A stretch of 64,000 bases of DNA from Undaria pinnatifida (Eukaryota; Sar; Phaeophyceae; Laminariales; Alariaceae), in NCBI GenBank assembly GCA_012845835.1, contig JABAKD010000019.1, positions 4,874,994 through 4,938,993 of the forward strand, read 5' to 3'. Positions 54,162 through 64,000 of this stretch are shown piece after piece (position 1 is the stretch's first letter; each line of letters starts with the position of its first letter). The position numbers and the translations under genes were made by a program. Under the pieces are notes generated by a model that saw only the letters and a list, made by a program, of their open reading frames with translations, ran no database searches and was not told the origin of the DNA.

Positions 54162-54364
54162 TTGAACTCAAGGTAGATGTAAAGTACGTGGTTGTACACA
54201 GGTTCCTGATTTTGCTTTTTAATGGTGCTGAAACACACGGAAACCCGCGTCCGACTGCAAGAATTCGACAAGGGCCACACCTACTAACGAGAGTTCGGCT
54301 TAGTGTTTGTCCACATTTATAATTTGTGTCTGACTAGTCCGTATCGAGCACGTTTATCGTTTTG

Positions 54365-54780
54365 CCGGAGTACTGGCCCGTTTTGGCTGAGCGAAAGCTT
54401 CAATGGTAGCCTTACGCCATGCCGACATACCCTTGGTAGTTAGGAGTCAATCTGAGTCGTCTGCTGCGAACGCAGCGCGGTGTCGCAAATAAGCCCCTTA
54501 TTTGCGACACCGTGTCGCAAAAAGCTTTTTTACGACACGGTCTGAACATTGTTCGGTTGACGCAAGATACCACATACCTCCTCGAGTACTGGCCCGTTTT
54601 GGCTGCGCGATAGCTTCAATGGTGCCTTACACCATGCCAACACACCCTTGGTACGAGTAGTTTAGAGTCAATCTGAGTTGTCTGCCGAGAACAGAGCGGG
54701 GTGTCGCAAATAAGGGGCTCAGTTGCGACACCGTGTCGGAAATAGCTTATTTGCGACACCGTGTCTATTTGCGACACGAT
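54365..54780 (-). mobile_element. TTGCGACAC MITE units, inverted pair
   Basis: Reverse-orientation relatives of the 51.3 kb array: GTACTGGCCCGTTTTGGCTG, AGCTTCAATGGTAGCC/GGTGCC, CCCTTGGTA and TTGCGACACCGTGTCGCAAA. Two units, the left one 5'-incomplete. Confidence 0.7.
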
Positions 54781-54927
54781 CGAGGGCGCACAAGAAAAAA
54801 AAATCGACACCTACGTACCATTTTTTTTTCTTTCGCCCTTTCAGAGGGGGGAGGGGGGTACGAAGACCCCATCCCCCCCCCATTACGCCACAAAATTTCC
54901 TATGCAAAGAACCCCCCTTCTAAATCC

Positions 54928-54938
54928 TATATAAAAAA
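54928..54938 (+). promoter_or_regulatory. TATA-box-like element upstream of a possible first exon
   Basis: TATATAAAAAA about 150 bases upstream of the ATG at 55080. Alone it is weak; together with the downstream open frame ending at a consensus donor it makes a plausible promoter. Confidence 0.3.
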
Positions 54939-55079
54939 GAGCAGCGACCTTGCAGCGACAGGTATTAGACTATGTAGCAGACACGCAGCCCCCTCGTCGT
55001 TCAGCAGCAGCCTGCGTACCAGCTACGTACAGCGCAGAGCAACGGAGAAAAAAAGAGAGAACAAGAGAGAGTGGTAACA

Positions 55080-55275
55080 ATGAGCACAGCCTCCACGGTG
55101 AAGGGACCCCTGCTACGACCCTCCTTCGACACGACAGCTTGGCTACCAAGCGTCTGCGGAAAGCCAGCCGATAGCAAGGACTTCATCTGCTGCTGCGGGG
55201 CCAACTCCGGTGACGGTACAGGATTGGACGAGGGCCAGGCCATTGAGCATTTGAGTGTTTGGCACAGCACAGAGA
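55080..55275 (+). CDS. Possible first exon of an unknown gene
   Basis: ATG at 55080 in an A-rich leader (GTGGTAACAATGAGC) opens a frame with MSTASTVKGPLLRPSFDTTA, then VCGKPADSKDFICCCGANSG and GTGLDEGQAIEHLSVWH. It ends at CACAGAGA^GTGAGT (GT at 55276), a strong donor. A TATA-like element lies 150 bases upstream. No downstream exon is visible; a PG head begins at 55395 in the putative intron. Family not recognised. The reverse strand is partly open too, so this is tentative. Confidence 0.35.
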
Positions 55276-55394
55276 GTGAGTGGAGATGCATGAGGGCTGT
55301 AGTGTATTATTGGAGGGTATCGTGTACCTCGCAGCAGCAGCATCGGCAAGCACTGGAAAGACAAAACTCTGGTTTATTATATTATAAATAATAA

Positions 55395-55545
55395 AATACA
55401 CTCCAGCTGTGAGATCGAATATTTGTCGAAACTCATCTTTGCAAGCTGTGTGTGATACTCCGATCGCGCGTATTACGGGTTGTGTGTCCTCATTAAGGAT
55501 TTAGGTCGGCGACTCCCCTTGCAACTACAGTGTAGCTAAGTTGTG
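55395..55545 (+). repeat. PG-family head fragment I
   Basis: AAAATACACTCCAGCTGTGA through GGTCGGCGACTCCCCTTGCA and CAGTGTAGCTA, then unrelated sequence. Confidence 0.85.
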
Positions 55546-55783
55546 AGCGAGGGCGAGGGTGGTTCGGGCTCGGGCAGTTGCGCTCACGTGGTTGCGACGG
55601 GGGTTGTGAACGCCCTTCCGGTGTTTCTCTTCCCCCTGATCTTTCGGGCTAGTTTGGACAGATGATATGATGTCTCCAAGCAGAACCAAACTATTTCGTT
55701 GTATAATTATTTTTTTTGCGCTTGTTTCGCGCACTGCTGTATCGACGGTGGTCGCAGAAGTAAGTTGGCAGAAGCAAGCCGAC

Positions 55784-56172
55784 GCGTTCGTAAGTCCTGA
55801 GACGATATGGGGGCAAGTTGGAGGAGTTTTTTTGCCCAAGCGTGGCGCTTGCCCACCATTGATTATTTCTAACTACATTGACCACCTTGCATTGACGCAA
55901 GGACATACATACCTAAACAACCTAATTCACAGTTTGACATCCCTTGCCCTTGCAATGTTGGCTTGCTTGCCAAGCCTCTATGTTAACGCAAGAAGAGTGT
56001 GCAGTAAACCATCCATAGCGGCACAGCCAGAAACGAACCACCAAGCAAGCAAACAAAGCAAAAACAAATGATGACAAAAATAATATATATATTTTTTTTC
56101 GGGCCTCGGGGGTGAGGGAGGGCGGGGGGGGTGGGGGGTAGGGGAGGCGGGATAACTTTGCTTGTGCGCCCG
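55784..56172 (+). repeat. 0.39 kb dispersed repeat, copy 2
   Basis: Partner of 27846-28236. Its G-rich tract (56115-56145) differs in length. Confidence 0.75.
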
Positions 56173-56410
56173 CGACACCATCTTAACATTCTTTGGTTGC
56201 CCCAAGATACCACATATCTCCTGGAGTACTGGCATGTTTTGGCAGAGCGATAGCGTCAATGGTAGCCTCACCTCATGCCCCGACACACCCTCTAGCTAGT
56301 TAGGAGTCAATATGGGGTGTCTGCCGCCAACGCAGCGTGGTGTAGCAAATAATCCCTTACTTGCGACACCATGTCGGAAATAACTATTTGCGACACCGGT
56401 GTCGCAAATA
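56165..56410 (-). mobile_element. TTGCGACAC MITE unit, single copy
   Basis: GCGACACCATCTTAACATTC through CACACCCTCTAGCTAGTTAG to TTGCGACACCGGTGTCGCAA. Same family as 51.3 and 54.4 kb. It abuts the 0.39 kb repeat. Confidence 0.7.
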
Positions 56411-56829
56411 GATGTGGTCTTTATGTGGGCCCCTCTGCCAAACCCATGAGGCGGCTAATGACCTTTCACAGGCCGTCCCGGGCTGCGGCCAATGAAATGT
56501 GGTGTACTACTGTTGTTGCTGCTATAATATGTGACATGACGAATTCCCCCCTGCCCATGAGATGGCCTGCGCCTTTTTACCGGCCGGCTCGGGCCGCGGC
56601 CCATCATGGGTTATATGCGTTAAGTTCTACGATGACGACTTCGACGTCCGCCTTGCCCGTGTGAGGCAACCAGCCCAGGTTTTACATTTTACTGGCCGAC
56701 ACACGGGCCCTCCGTCGTGTAACCTGTGCAAATAAGCCACAGAAGAGCGGTTTACGGTTTGTTTCGCAGCGAAAACAGCATCAACAGGTGAGGGACACAC
56801 AAGGATTCGATACTCGCGATATGCATACT
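56411..56829. other. Spacer, no gene identified
   Basis: GC-rich with duplicated phrases (CCCATGAG-GGC...CGGGC-GCGGCC at about 56445-56490 and 56556-56605). No family recognised. Confidence 0.35.
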
Positions 56830-57388
56830 GAACGAAAACTGAAGACGATTTATAAATCAGGCATATCTCTGCATACCAAGCACAACCGCTGTTGCTGCTG
56901 CCAGTGCAGGAGTACACTATACTCCGGACAGGGCGCAAGCAGAATCAAACAACAAACTGCCCCAGAAAACAACAACTAACTGCTACCGTTTATACTGTCC
57001 CATGATCAACGTTGACTAGAGTGCAGCTGCTCATCCACATGTTGTGGCCTATCACACGTCTCACGAGCACCACATTGTCCTAGACTACATATCCTTAATC
57101 CCATTCACTAGCGACAGCCTGCTCCTTTGAAGCATAGCTTCGTGGCGCCTTGGCGCGTGCGTTCTTTATCCCTTGCTGTTCGTCAAAGAGGACGGCTGAG
57201 TGGCTAAAGTTCTACACGAGAGAAGAAGCACCCTTCCCGACCATCGCCTGTTGGGGGGGGCGGGGGGACCCTGTCGAAGCGCTGGCTATGCCCAATGCCC
57301 ACATAATGATTGCGCTATTGACTCGATGTCGGCCGCACAGTGACCAGCGCCGGAGGAATTTGCGAAAATATAATCAAGAACGGGTATT
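56830..57388 (+). repeat. 0.5 kb dispersed repeat, copy 2 (partner at 1.83 kb)
   Basis: See the entry at 1830-2346. The tRNA-D-arm-like GGACGGCTGAGTGGCTAAAG is at 57190-57209. Confidence 0.55.
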
Positions 57389-57389
57389 A

Positions 57390-58420
57390 GAAAAAAATAT
57401 TAAAATCGTATCGTGATGTCTGCTGTTTCTTTTCTACAGTCAGAAACAACAAGCATATTTTTGGCGTTATCACATTCTTTAGCTAGGTTTTCACGTCTCC
57501 CGCTCGTAACGACCCTCTGAATCAGCGTTATTCCGCAAGGGTATCTACGACAACACTGCTCTCAGTTGGCCTTTTTCTGTACAAGTTCCCACGGTGGTAA
57601 ATCATCTCTTTGGTCCACGCTTACCGTAGCTCGGACTCCTTTGCCCTCACCCAGGTTCTTTTAACCAAGATGTTTTCAAAGACCGAAAAAAACGTCACTA
57701 CCACATCGTTAGCGTATTTTATAATAAGGATTCAAAAGTTGTAAGAAATTGCAATACTTGTAACCAGCAGCAGTTTCATCAGGCATTCAACAATTTAAGG
57801 ACCGCTCCAGCAGTCCGTATACATCCCGTAGTAACACTTCTCGTGTCGTATACCAAGCTCGTTTATACTGTGAGTTATATACCATTAGCACAACCAACAT
57901 ATATACCTTCTCCGCTATTCTATAGCAGTATGTTGTATACAGCATTTTAGAGCTGTTATTTAATACACAACTCATCACATGTCACCCGCCAACATGACAG
58001 AATACTCAATAAGCAGACTACATATGCATACGAACGCCTTCTTGTCAAATTCCTTCCCCCCCCCCCTCCGCCCTTTTTTCTTCAACCCTAGCTTCACTCC
58101 GTATTTCTATTCAATCCACACCGTGTAGAAGAATAATAAATACACACATAGTCAAACTATGAAGAGTAACGGTATTATAAGTCTATTATGATACCGCTAC
58201 AACCCATAGTTGTCAAGGCTGGTCATTGCGTGTTTATCTTCAGGGATAAATATGCATTTAACCATAATTGACAAAAGCCGCGAAGGGGAACGTTGAAATT
58301 CCCAAACGCCCCTCGCAACTTCGTTTTTAACCCCCCGAAGCAGTTTTCTCGGCGTACAAAAATACGTTTTGCAGATATATACAATAGCCTCCCCGCCCCC
58401 CTAACCACTGTAAACCAATA
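57390..58420. other. 1 kb without a recognised gene
   Basis: AT-rich; nothing recognised. Confidence 0.4.
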
Positions 58421-58421
58421 C

Positions 58422-58790
58422 GTATTCGAAACGCGACTCTCATACAATACCAGAATGAAGTCTAGAACATCAACCAAAACGTACAAGGGTAGCAAAAACC
58501 ACGTGGCTACGAAATAATATGTATTCGAAAACACCACCCTGATACAATACGAGAACGAAACCTAGAACATCAACCAAAACGTACACGTGTAGCAAAAACT
58601 ACGCGGTTACAAAATAATATATATTCGAAAACACCTCTCCGAAACAACACGATAACGTAGTCTAGAACATAAAACAAAACTTATACGTGTAGCATCATCA
58701 ACGCGGAGAGCACCACTTTGAAACAATACGATAATCAAGTCTATAATATCAACCAAAACATACGTGAAACAAAAACCACGCGGACACATG
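58422..58790 (+). repeat. 100 bp minisatellite, about four units
   Basis: Units start near 58422, 58521, 58621 and (shortened) 58707. Each reads GTATTCGAAA..., CAATACGA-AA, CTAGAACATCAACCAAAACG, then ACGTGTAGCAAAAACCACGC. Period 99-100 bases, with the last unit about 80. Confidence 0.85.
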
Positions 58791-59455
58791 ACGCACTAGA
58801 ACCATATATGCGTCCGCATACGAACACCAGTCAAACGATGGAACCCATATACCCTGGGTTCCAAATTGAGGTCCCTACGAGTCAGAAACATCACATAGTC
58901 TACATGAAGCCTTTACACAAACCTAAAAATGCGTCACAACTGCTCGTTGCCAAATGACAGGTTCATCAAGAACGCAAGAACAAACAGAACGAGAGACGGG
59001 GTAATCGCAGCAGCGCAAATCATTATCGCATTCGCCCACCGCATCACCTCCTTTGAAATTGGTTTTGGGCATCAGCAAACTGGGTCTGCCCGTAGTGTCT
59101 TAAGTGGAATGAGGAGCGGTAGTAGAAAATAAGTGCGCTGCTCGATAACCTGTTCCTGACCGTCGGTATACTAAACAATCTTCGGGCCGCGTCTACTCTG
59201 TGTCAGGTGTGTGAGGAATTCCTTTGTCGTTTTTCAAGCAAGGGGTTACGTTGGCATATACTACCTGGCTTCATGTCAAGGAAAGGAACACCACTCAGCG
59301 ATCATCTAGTACACGTTAGGGCATGTTTTCATGAGCACCACTAACAAGAGCACCAGAAATGGACGCGACATATACAGGACCACAACATCTTCGACGATAT
59401 TAGGGAGAAAACAGGACCTATACGCGTACACTATTATCTATAATAGTAATGTGAA
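58791..59455. other. 0.66 kb without a recognised gene
   Basis: Nothing recognised. Confidence 0.4.
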
Positions 59456-59760
59456 GAGTAAGTACAGACAGGTATGTTAACACTGCGGTAAACATCACGA
59501 CCAACCTATTACGCAGGATATTTCGTGCCTCCATCCGTTTACATAATTGCCTGACAACATCTACCATACCAAACGCAGTAGCATATGCCTAACAAAGTAA
59601 AGTCACTATCGCGTTGAATAGTAGTGGTGACATCGCGTGCCCACGTGAGACAACCTCTACGAAACGCAGTAGCATATGCCAAACGAAGTAAAGTCACCCT
59701 CGCGTTCAATAGTAGTAGTGACATCGCATATATAGCCAACCCCTACATCTATGAGACCTA
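59456..59760 (-). repeat. PG-family tail module, with 91 bp internal duplication
   Basis: Shares GTAAGTACAGACAGG, CGGTAAAC-TCACGACC, ACGAAGTAAAGTCAC and GTGACATCGCAT with 60.6-61.1 kb. ACGCAGTAGCATATGCC occurs at 59573 and 59664. Confidence 0.65.
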
Positions 59761-59842
59761 AAGCCTTCCCCCCCCGCCCCCGGCCCCCCGGCGCCACATT
59801 CCTCCCCCTCCCCAACAAGAAATAGTTATAGTTCCCACGATC

Positions 59843-60222
59843 AAATTGACCTGCCCAACCCGTCCCCTCCCCCCCCCTCCCCCCCTCCCGCCCCCCTTTT
59901 AATCAAAATCAGGCCCCCACGTCCTTAAAAACTCCGCCCTCCCTTCACCGGATATTGGACTTACAGGATTCACTTGATAAACCACAGCTGTCAGATTTTG
60001 TCCCCCTCAGAAACGGGATTTATAGTGTCCGCGCACAGGCTGCCTAACATCACCCTGTTGACCCTGATGATAGCTACACTGTAGCTGCAAGGGGGGTTGC
60101 CGATCTATATCCTTAATGAGGACACACAACCCGTAATACGCGCAATCGGAGTATCACACACAGCTTGCAAAGATGATTTTCGTCAAAATATTCGATCTCA
60201 CAGCTGAAGTGTATTTTAATTT
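59843..60222 (-). repeat. PG-family repeat, minus-strand copy J (head part)
   Basis: From ATTGACCTGCCCAACCCGTC and a C-rich tract to CACAGCTGAAGTGTATTTT. Confidence 0.8.
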
Positions 60223-60229
60223 TCATAAT

Positions 60230-60600
60230 AAACTGATGCATTTCCTTCCACTGCTGTCAGATTTTGTCCCCCTGAGAAACAGATTTTATAGTTTCCGCGC
60301 ACAGACTGCCTAACATCACTCTGTTGACCCTGATAGCCACACTGTAGTTTCAAGGGGAGTGGTAGACCTATATACTTAATGAGGACCCACAACCCGTAAT
60401 ACGCGCGATTGGAGTATCACACACAGCTTGCAAAGACGAGCTTAGCTTCGCAGGATCATTTCGGTTCTCTGATACACCACATGGTTCTGGAGATAACGCT
60501 TTGTTCTCATTTTAGGCTCCGTTCCCATTTTTCTGAAAACTCTGTTCATTTAGACAAAATATTCGATTTCACAGCTGCTGGAGTGTATTTTAATTTTTAT
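60230..60600 (-). repeat. PG-family repeat, minus-strand copy K (head part), with 107 bp insertion
   Basis: Directly abuts copy J in the same orientation. The head is interrupted at about 60439-60545 by sequence absent from other copies (CTTAGCTTCGCAGGATCATT to CTCTGTTCATTTAG). Confidence 0.75.
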
Positions 60601-60604
60601 AATA

Positions 60605-61105
60605 TATATATGATATCGCATGCCCACCTCGCCCGCTGTAATTATAAGATGTATCTCTGTCTTAGAATTGGCGACTTCAGAGCCCCACAGCGGCACAGTG
60701 AAAATCACGGGCGTGAAATCGTACATTTGAGACAATAATAAGTTGAAAAGGAAGCACAGACAGGCAGACCTGATAAAATTGCGGTAAACCACCCTGACTG
60801 TCGACCCATCGCATACCCACCTGAAACGACCTCTACGAAACAAAGTACCATATACCTAACGAAGTAAAGTCACGGTCGCGGTCAATAGTGATGATATCGC
60901 ATCTATATGACATCGCATACTCACCTCGCCTGATGTATTTGTAAGATGTATCTCTGCCTTAAAATTGACGACCGCAGAGCCCCACATCGGCAAGGTAAAA
61001 ATCATGGGCGTGAAATCGAACATTTATTTGAGACAAAAATAAATTGGAAAAGGAAGCACAGGCAGATGTGTTAAAATTGCGGTAAACCACTATACCACCC
61101 CATTA
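60605..61105 (-). repeat. PG-family tail, tandemly duplicated module
   Basis: Two copies (about 60608-60905 and 60906-61100) of a segment with GACATCGCAT-C-CACCTCGCC, AAGATGTATCTCTG, GAGCCCCACA-CGGCA, AATCA-GGGCGTGAAATCG and AATTGCGGTAAACCAC. It continues into the tail of copy L. Confidence 0.65.
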
Positions 61106-63405
61106 CGTAAGGTATTTCGTACATACCGTCTGCATGATCGCCTCCCAACCTACACCAAGCGAACTATGACTAACAAGGTAACGTAATTGAGCGCGTGTAT
61201 ACCAAGTATGACTAAGGAGGTAACGTAATTGAGCGCATGTATACCAAGCGTTCCCTAAAAACACAGACGATTCGCATTTCTCCCTCTAGTGCTCAATGGC
61301 GGAGACAGTGCATGACCACATCACATCGCATGTTGTATTTGACAATACGTATCTCTTTCTTATAATTAGCGATGTCAAAAAATTATGGTAACCACAAATA
61401 AATGTTCTATAAAATATTCTAGCTTTTGATTCATGTACAACAACAAATTATGAAGATTTAACACGTTATTTACTACACTTAAACACTGGGTTGCATACTG
61501 CATCTAACATCAAGCCTCTACAATAGTAAACATTTTCAGGCAGATGGTATAAATGGATGTCTTGTTGCCACAATCGTCAGTTTTGTCCAGGGATGTACTT
61601 TTGCTAAAATTGTCAGGTTTGTCTCTATTGTTTCCGCGCATATATTGAAAAGTCCCGCCCCCCCCACTCCTCCCCCTCCCCCGAATTTTTTCGTTCAACC
61701 TCCCCCCCCCCCTCCCCCAATCCCTCCCCCCGACCCCCCCCATTTCCGCCTAGTTTGTCCAAACGCCCTACTCACAATCGAAATCGGCCACAGTAATAAA
61801 CACCTATACGCAGTTGATATCACGTTATTATCTTAGTACTGACCATCCATCACGTAGTTTTCATTCTTTCTCCCCACCCCCCTCAACCCTCCCTCCAACG
61901 CCCCCTCTGCTACAATCGTCAGGTTTGTCCAGGCATGTCTTCTTGCTACAATCGTCAGGTTTGTCCCCTTTAAGGTGAAGGGTTTATTGTTTCCGCGCAC
62001 ATATTGAAATGTCCCGCCCCCCCCTCCCCTCCCCCTCCCCCGATCCCTCTTGTTCAAAACCCCCCCACCCCTTCCCCCCCGCCCCCCTCCCCCGATCCCT
62101 CCCCCCCGCCCCCCCTCTTTCCGCCTAGTTTGTCTAAACGCCCCACTCACAATCGGAATCGGCCAGATCAATAAACACCTATACGCAGTTGATATGACGT
62201 CATTATCTTTATGAGCATCCATGACGAAGTTTTCATTCTATCCCCTCCACCGCCCCCCAAAACCCCCCCCTCCAACGCCCCCTCTTTTCCAACCACCCGC
62301 ACGATCACCTAGACCTAGCACCACGCGTATAACAAGCCCCTACATATATTTGATGTCACAGCATGAGTGTATTTGAATATTATTTGTGACCTAAACCTCA
62401 TAACCCCCCCCCTCACCCTCCCGCTGCCCCCCCTCCTTTCTCGCTCTCCCTTGCTCAAACGCCCCACCTAATATCGAATTCCGCCAGATTAATAAACACT
62501 CAACGGACTGGATATCACCTCATTATCTTTCTAGAGCCATCCATGCCGCCGCTTTCCCCCCCCCCCCCCCCCCCCCGCCCTTCCTCTCCACCACCCGCAT
62601 CATCGCCTAGACCTAGCACCACACGTACAACAAACCCCTCACCTAAAACCCTTCCTTTCCCCCCCCCACCCCCCGGCTCCCACCCCCCACCTCCCAAACC
62701 CCCCCCACCCCATCCCAGCCCCACCCCCTCGAACACTCCGCCCTCTCCCTACTCACTAATTGTACCACTTACCCCAGGATATACATGATGAACTCATGCA
62801 TTCTTTTCCAAAACCGTCACGTTTATCCCCTCAAAGTATTGTATAGTTTCCATGCACAGATCGAGCTGCCCCACACGGCCCACCCCCGCCCCAACCCCCC
62901 CCTTATGATCAACTGGTGCATTTTATTTTATTTTTTATTATATTTTTTTCTTGTCTTTTCCAAAACCGTCAGATTGATCCCCTTGAAAGGATTTATAGCT
63001 TCCACGCACAAATTGCCCGCCCGTCCGCCCCCCCCCCCCCCCCCCCCCCTTCCAACCCCGCTCGCTTTTGATCAAAACCAGGCCCCCACGTCCTTCAAAA
63101 CTCCGCCCCCCCCCTCACCGGTTATTCGATCTACAGGATTCGCTTGATAAAAGGATACATTTCCCTCCACAGCTGTGAGATTTCGTCCCCCTCAGAAACG
63201 GGTTTTATAGTTTCCGCGCACAGACTGACTATCATCATCCAGTTGACCCTGATAGCTACACTGTAGTTGTAAGGGGAGTCGCCGACCTATATCCTTAATG
63301 AGGAAAAAACAACTCGTAGTACGCGCGATTGGAGTATATGCACACAGCTAGCAAAATGAGTTTCGACGAAATCTTCGATCTCACAGCTGGAGTGTATTTT
63401 CATTT
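61106..63405 (-). repeat. PG-family repeat, longest copy L
   Basis: Mirror image of copy E: tail (61110-61545, CTAACAAGGTAACGTAATTG twice), modules with C tracts (61655-61740, 62015-62120, 62400-62460, 62550-62580, 62650-62720, 63025-63050), and head ending in ACAGCTGGAGTGTATTTTCA at about 63385-63404. Confidence 0.85.
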
Positions 63406-63520
63406 TTTATACTAGTTTCGACGAATTCTTCGATTTCCCAGCTGGAGTGTGCTTTCATTTTTTATAATCGACCAAACCTTCGATCTCACAGCTGGAGTGT
63501 ATTTCTATTTTTTATAATAT
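63406..63520 (-). repeat. Stacked extra PG termini
   Basis: After the end of copy L the terminal 50-60 bases recur twice more (TTCGATTTCCCAGCTGGAGT at about 63430; TTCGATCTCACAGCTGGAGT at about 63479), each followed by TTTTTTATAAT. Confidence 0.8.
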
Positions 63521-63532
63521 ATTATAAAAAAT

Positions 63533-64000
63533 GGAAATACACGCCAGCTGTGAGATCGAAGATTTCGTCGAAGCTCATTTTGTTAGCTGTGTGTGATACT
63601 CCAATCGCGCGTACTACGAGTTGTGTGTCCTCATTGAGGATAGAGGTCGGCGACTCCCCTTACAACTACAGTGTAGCTATCAGGGTCAACATGGTGATTT
63701 TAGTCAGTCTGTGCGCGGAAACTATAAAACCCGTTTCTGAGGGGGACAAAATGTGACAGCTGTGGAGGGAAATGTGTATTTTTATCAAGTGAATCCTGTA
63801 AGTCGAACAACCGGTGAGGGGGGGGGCGGAGGTTTGGAGGACGTGGGGGCCTGGTTTTGATCAAAAGCGAGCGGGGTTGGAGGTGGGGGGGGGGGGTAAG
63901 GGGGGGTGGTGGATGGGCGGGCAATTTGTGCGTGGAAGCTATAAATCCTTTCAAGGGGACAAATTTGACGTTTTGGGGGGGAAAAAAAAAAAAAAATGCA
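63533..64000 (+). repeat. PG-family repeat, plus-strand copy M, cut by window end
   Basis: GGAAATACACGCCAGCTGTG, GTAGCTATCAGGGTCAACAT, GGAAACTATAAAACCCG, GATCAAAAGCGAGCGGGG and the first G tracts. Faces copy L head to head across an ATAATATATTAT palindrome. Confidence 0.85.

Noticed and set aside
58422-58790. CRISPR-like array of spaced repeats
   Set aside because: Whole 100 bp units repeat, including the would-be spacers; it is a minisatellite in a eukaryotic setting.

Overview
This window looks like a repeat-dominated stretch of a eukaryotic nuclear genome. There are no bacterial-style operons, the one recognisable host gene is cut by introns with GT...AG borders, and most of the sequence is dispersed repeats, SINE-like retroposons, small inverted-repeat DNA elements, microsatellites and long poly-G/poly-C tracts. 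A stramenopile alga (brown-alga-like) is my best guess, from the general style of the Ty3/gypsy element with its integrase tail and a DGDWEEL-type domain. That guess is low confidence and nothing here is diagnostic.

Layout. 0-2.4 kb: a GGTGCGGTTC minisatellite, a GC-rich gag-like coding relic with a CCCH zinc finger, and a 0.5 kb repeat that recurs at 56.8 kb. 2.7-8.6 kb: copies of an abundant modular repeat with poly-G spacers (called here the PG family) interleaved with a 0.57 kb direct duplication and a SINE. 8.8-14 kb: minisatellite blocks, two tRNA-related SINE families, a strong hairpin and a 465 bp tandem duplication. 16.5-18.0 kb: a minus-strand host gene for a major-facilitator (ZIFL-like) transporter, of which three exons with phase-compatible splice sites are readable. 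18-30 kb: mostly anonymous sequence with pairs of degenerate repeats, one unknown GC-rich coding relic (23.87-24.56 kb) and a full-length 310 bp poly-A retroposon with a perfect 12 bp target-site duplication.

30.9-39.5 kb holds the most notable object: a fossil Ty3/gypsy-type LTR-class retroelement on the plus strand. Its readable order is gag (with QQQPGFAG octapeptide repeats), protease-like region, reverse transcriptase, RNase H, a segment that reads as a C5-cytosine DNA methyltransferase, integrase, and a DGDWEEL (Tudor-like) tail. The copy is broken (roughly a dozen interruptions) and I could not find its LTRs. A DNA methyltransferase between RNase H and integrase is unusual; captured methyltransferases in retrotransposons are known from dinoflagellates and charophyte algae, so this could be a further, independent capture.

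40-64 kb: again repeat on repeat. It includes a (CAA)n-tailed repeat, a full PG copy at 43.3-45.3 kb, a zinc-finger-bearing open region at 45.7-46.1 kb, retroposon insertions whose target duplications date them as younger than the PG copy they interrupt, an array of TTGCGACAC MITE units, a 1.2 kb foldback element, a 277 bp MITE with clean terminal inverted repeats, a possible promoter plus first exon at 54.9-55.3 kb, a 100 bp minisatellite at 58.4 kb, and two PG copies head to head at 61.1-64.0 kb. The elements can be layered by what interrupts what: PG repeats are old substrate, and the poly-A retroposon and (CAA)n repeat landed in them later.
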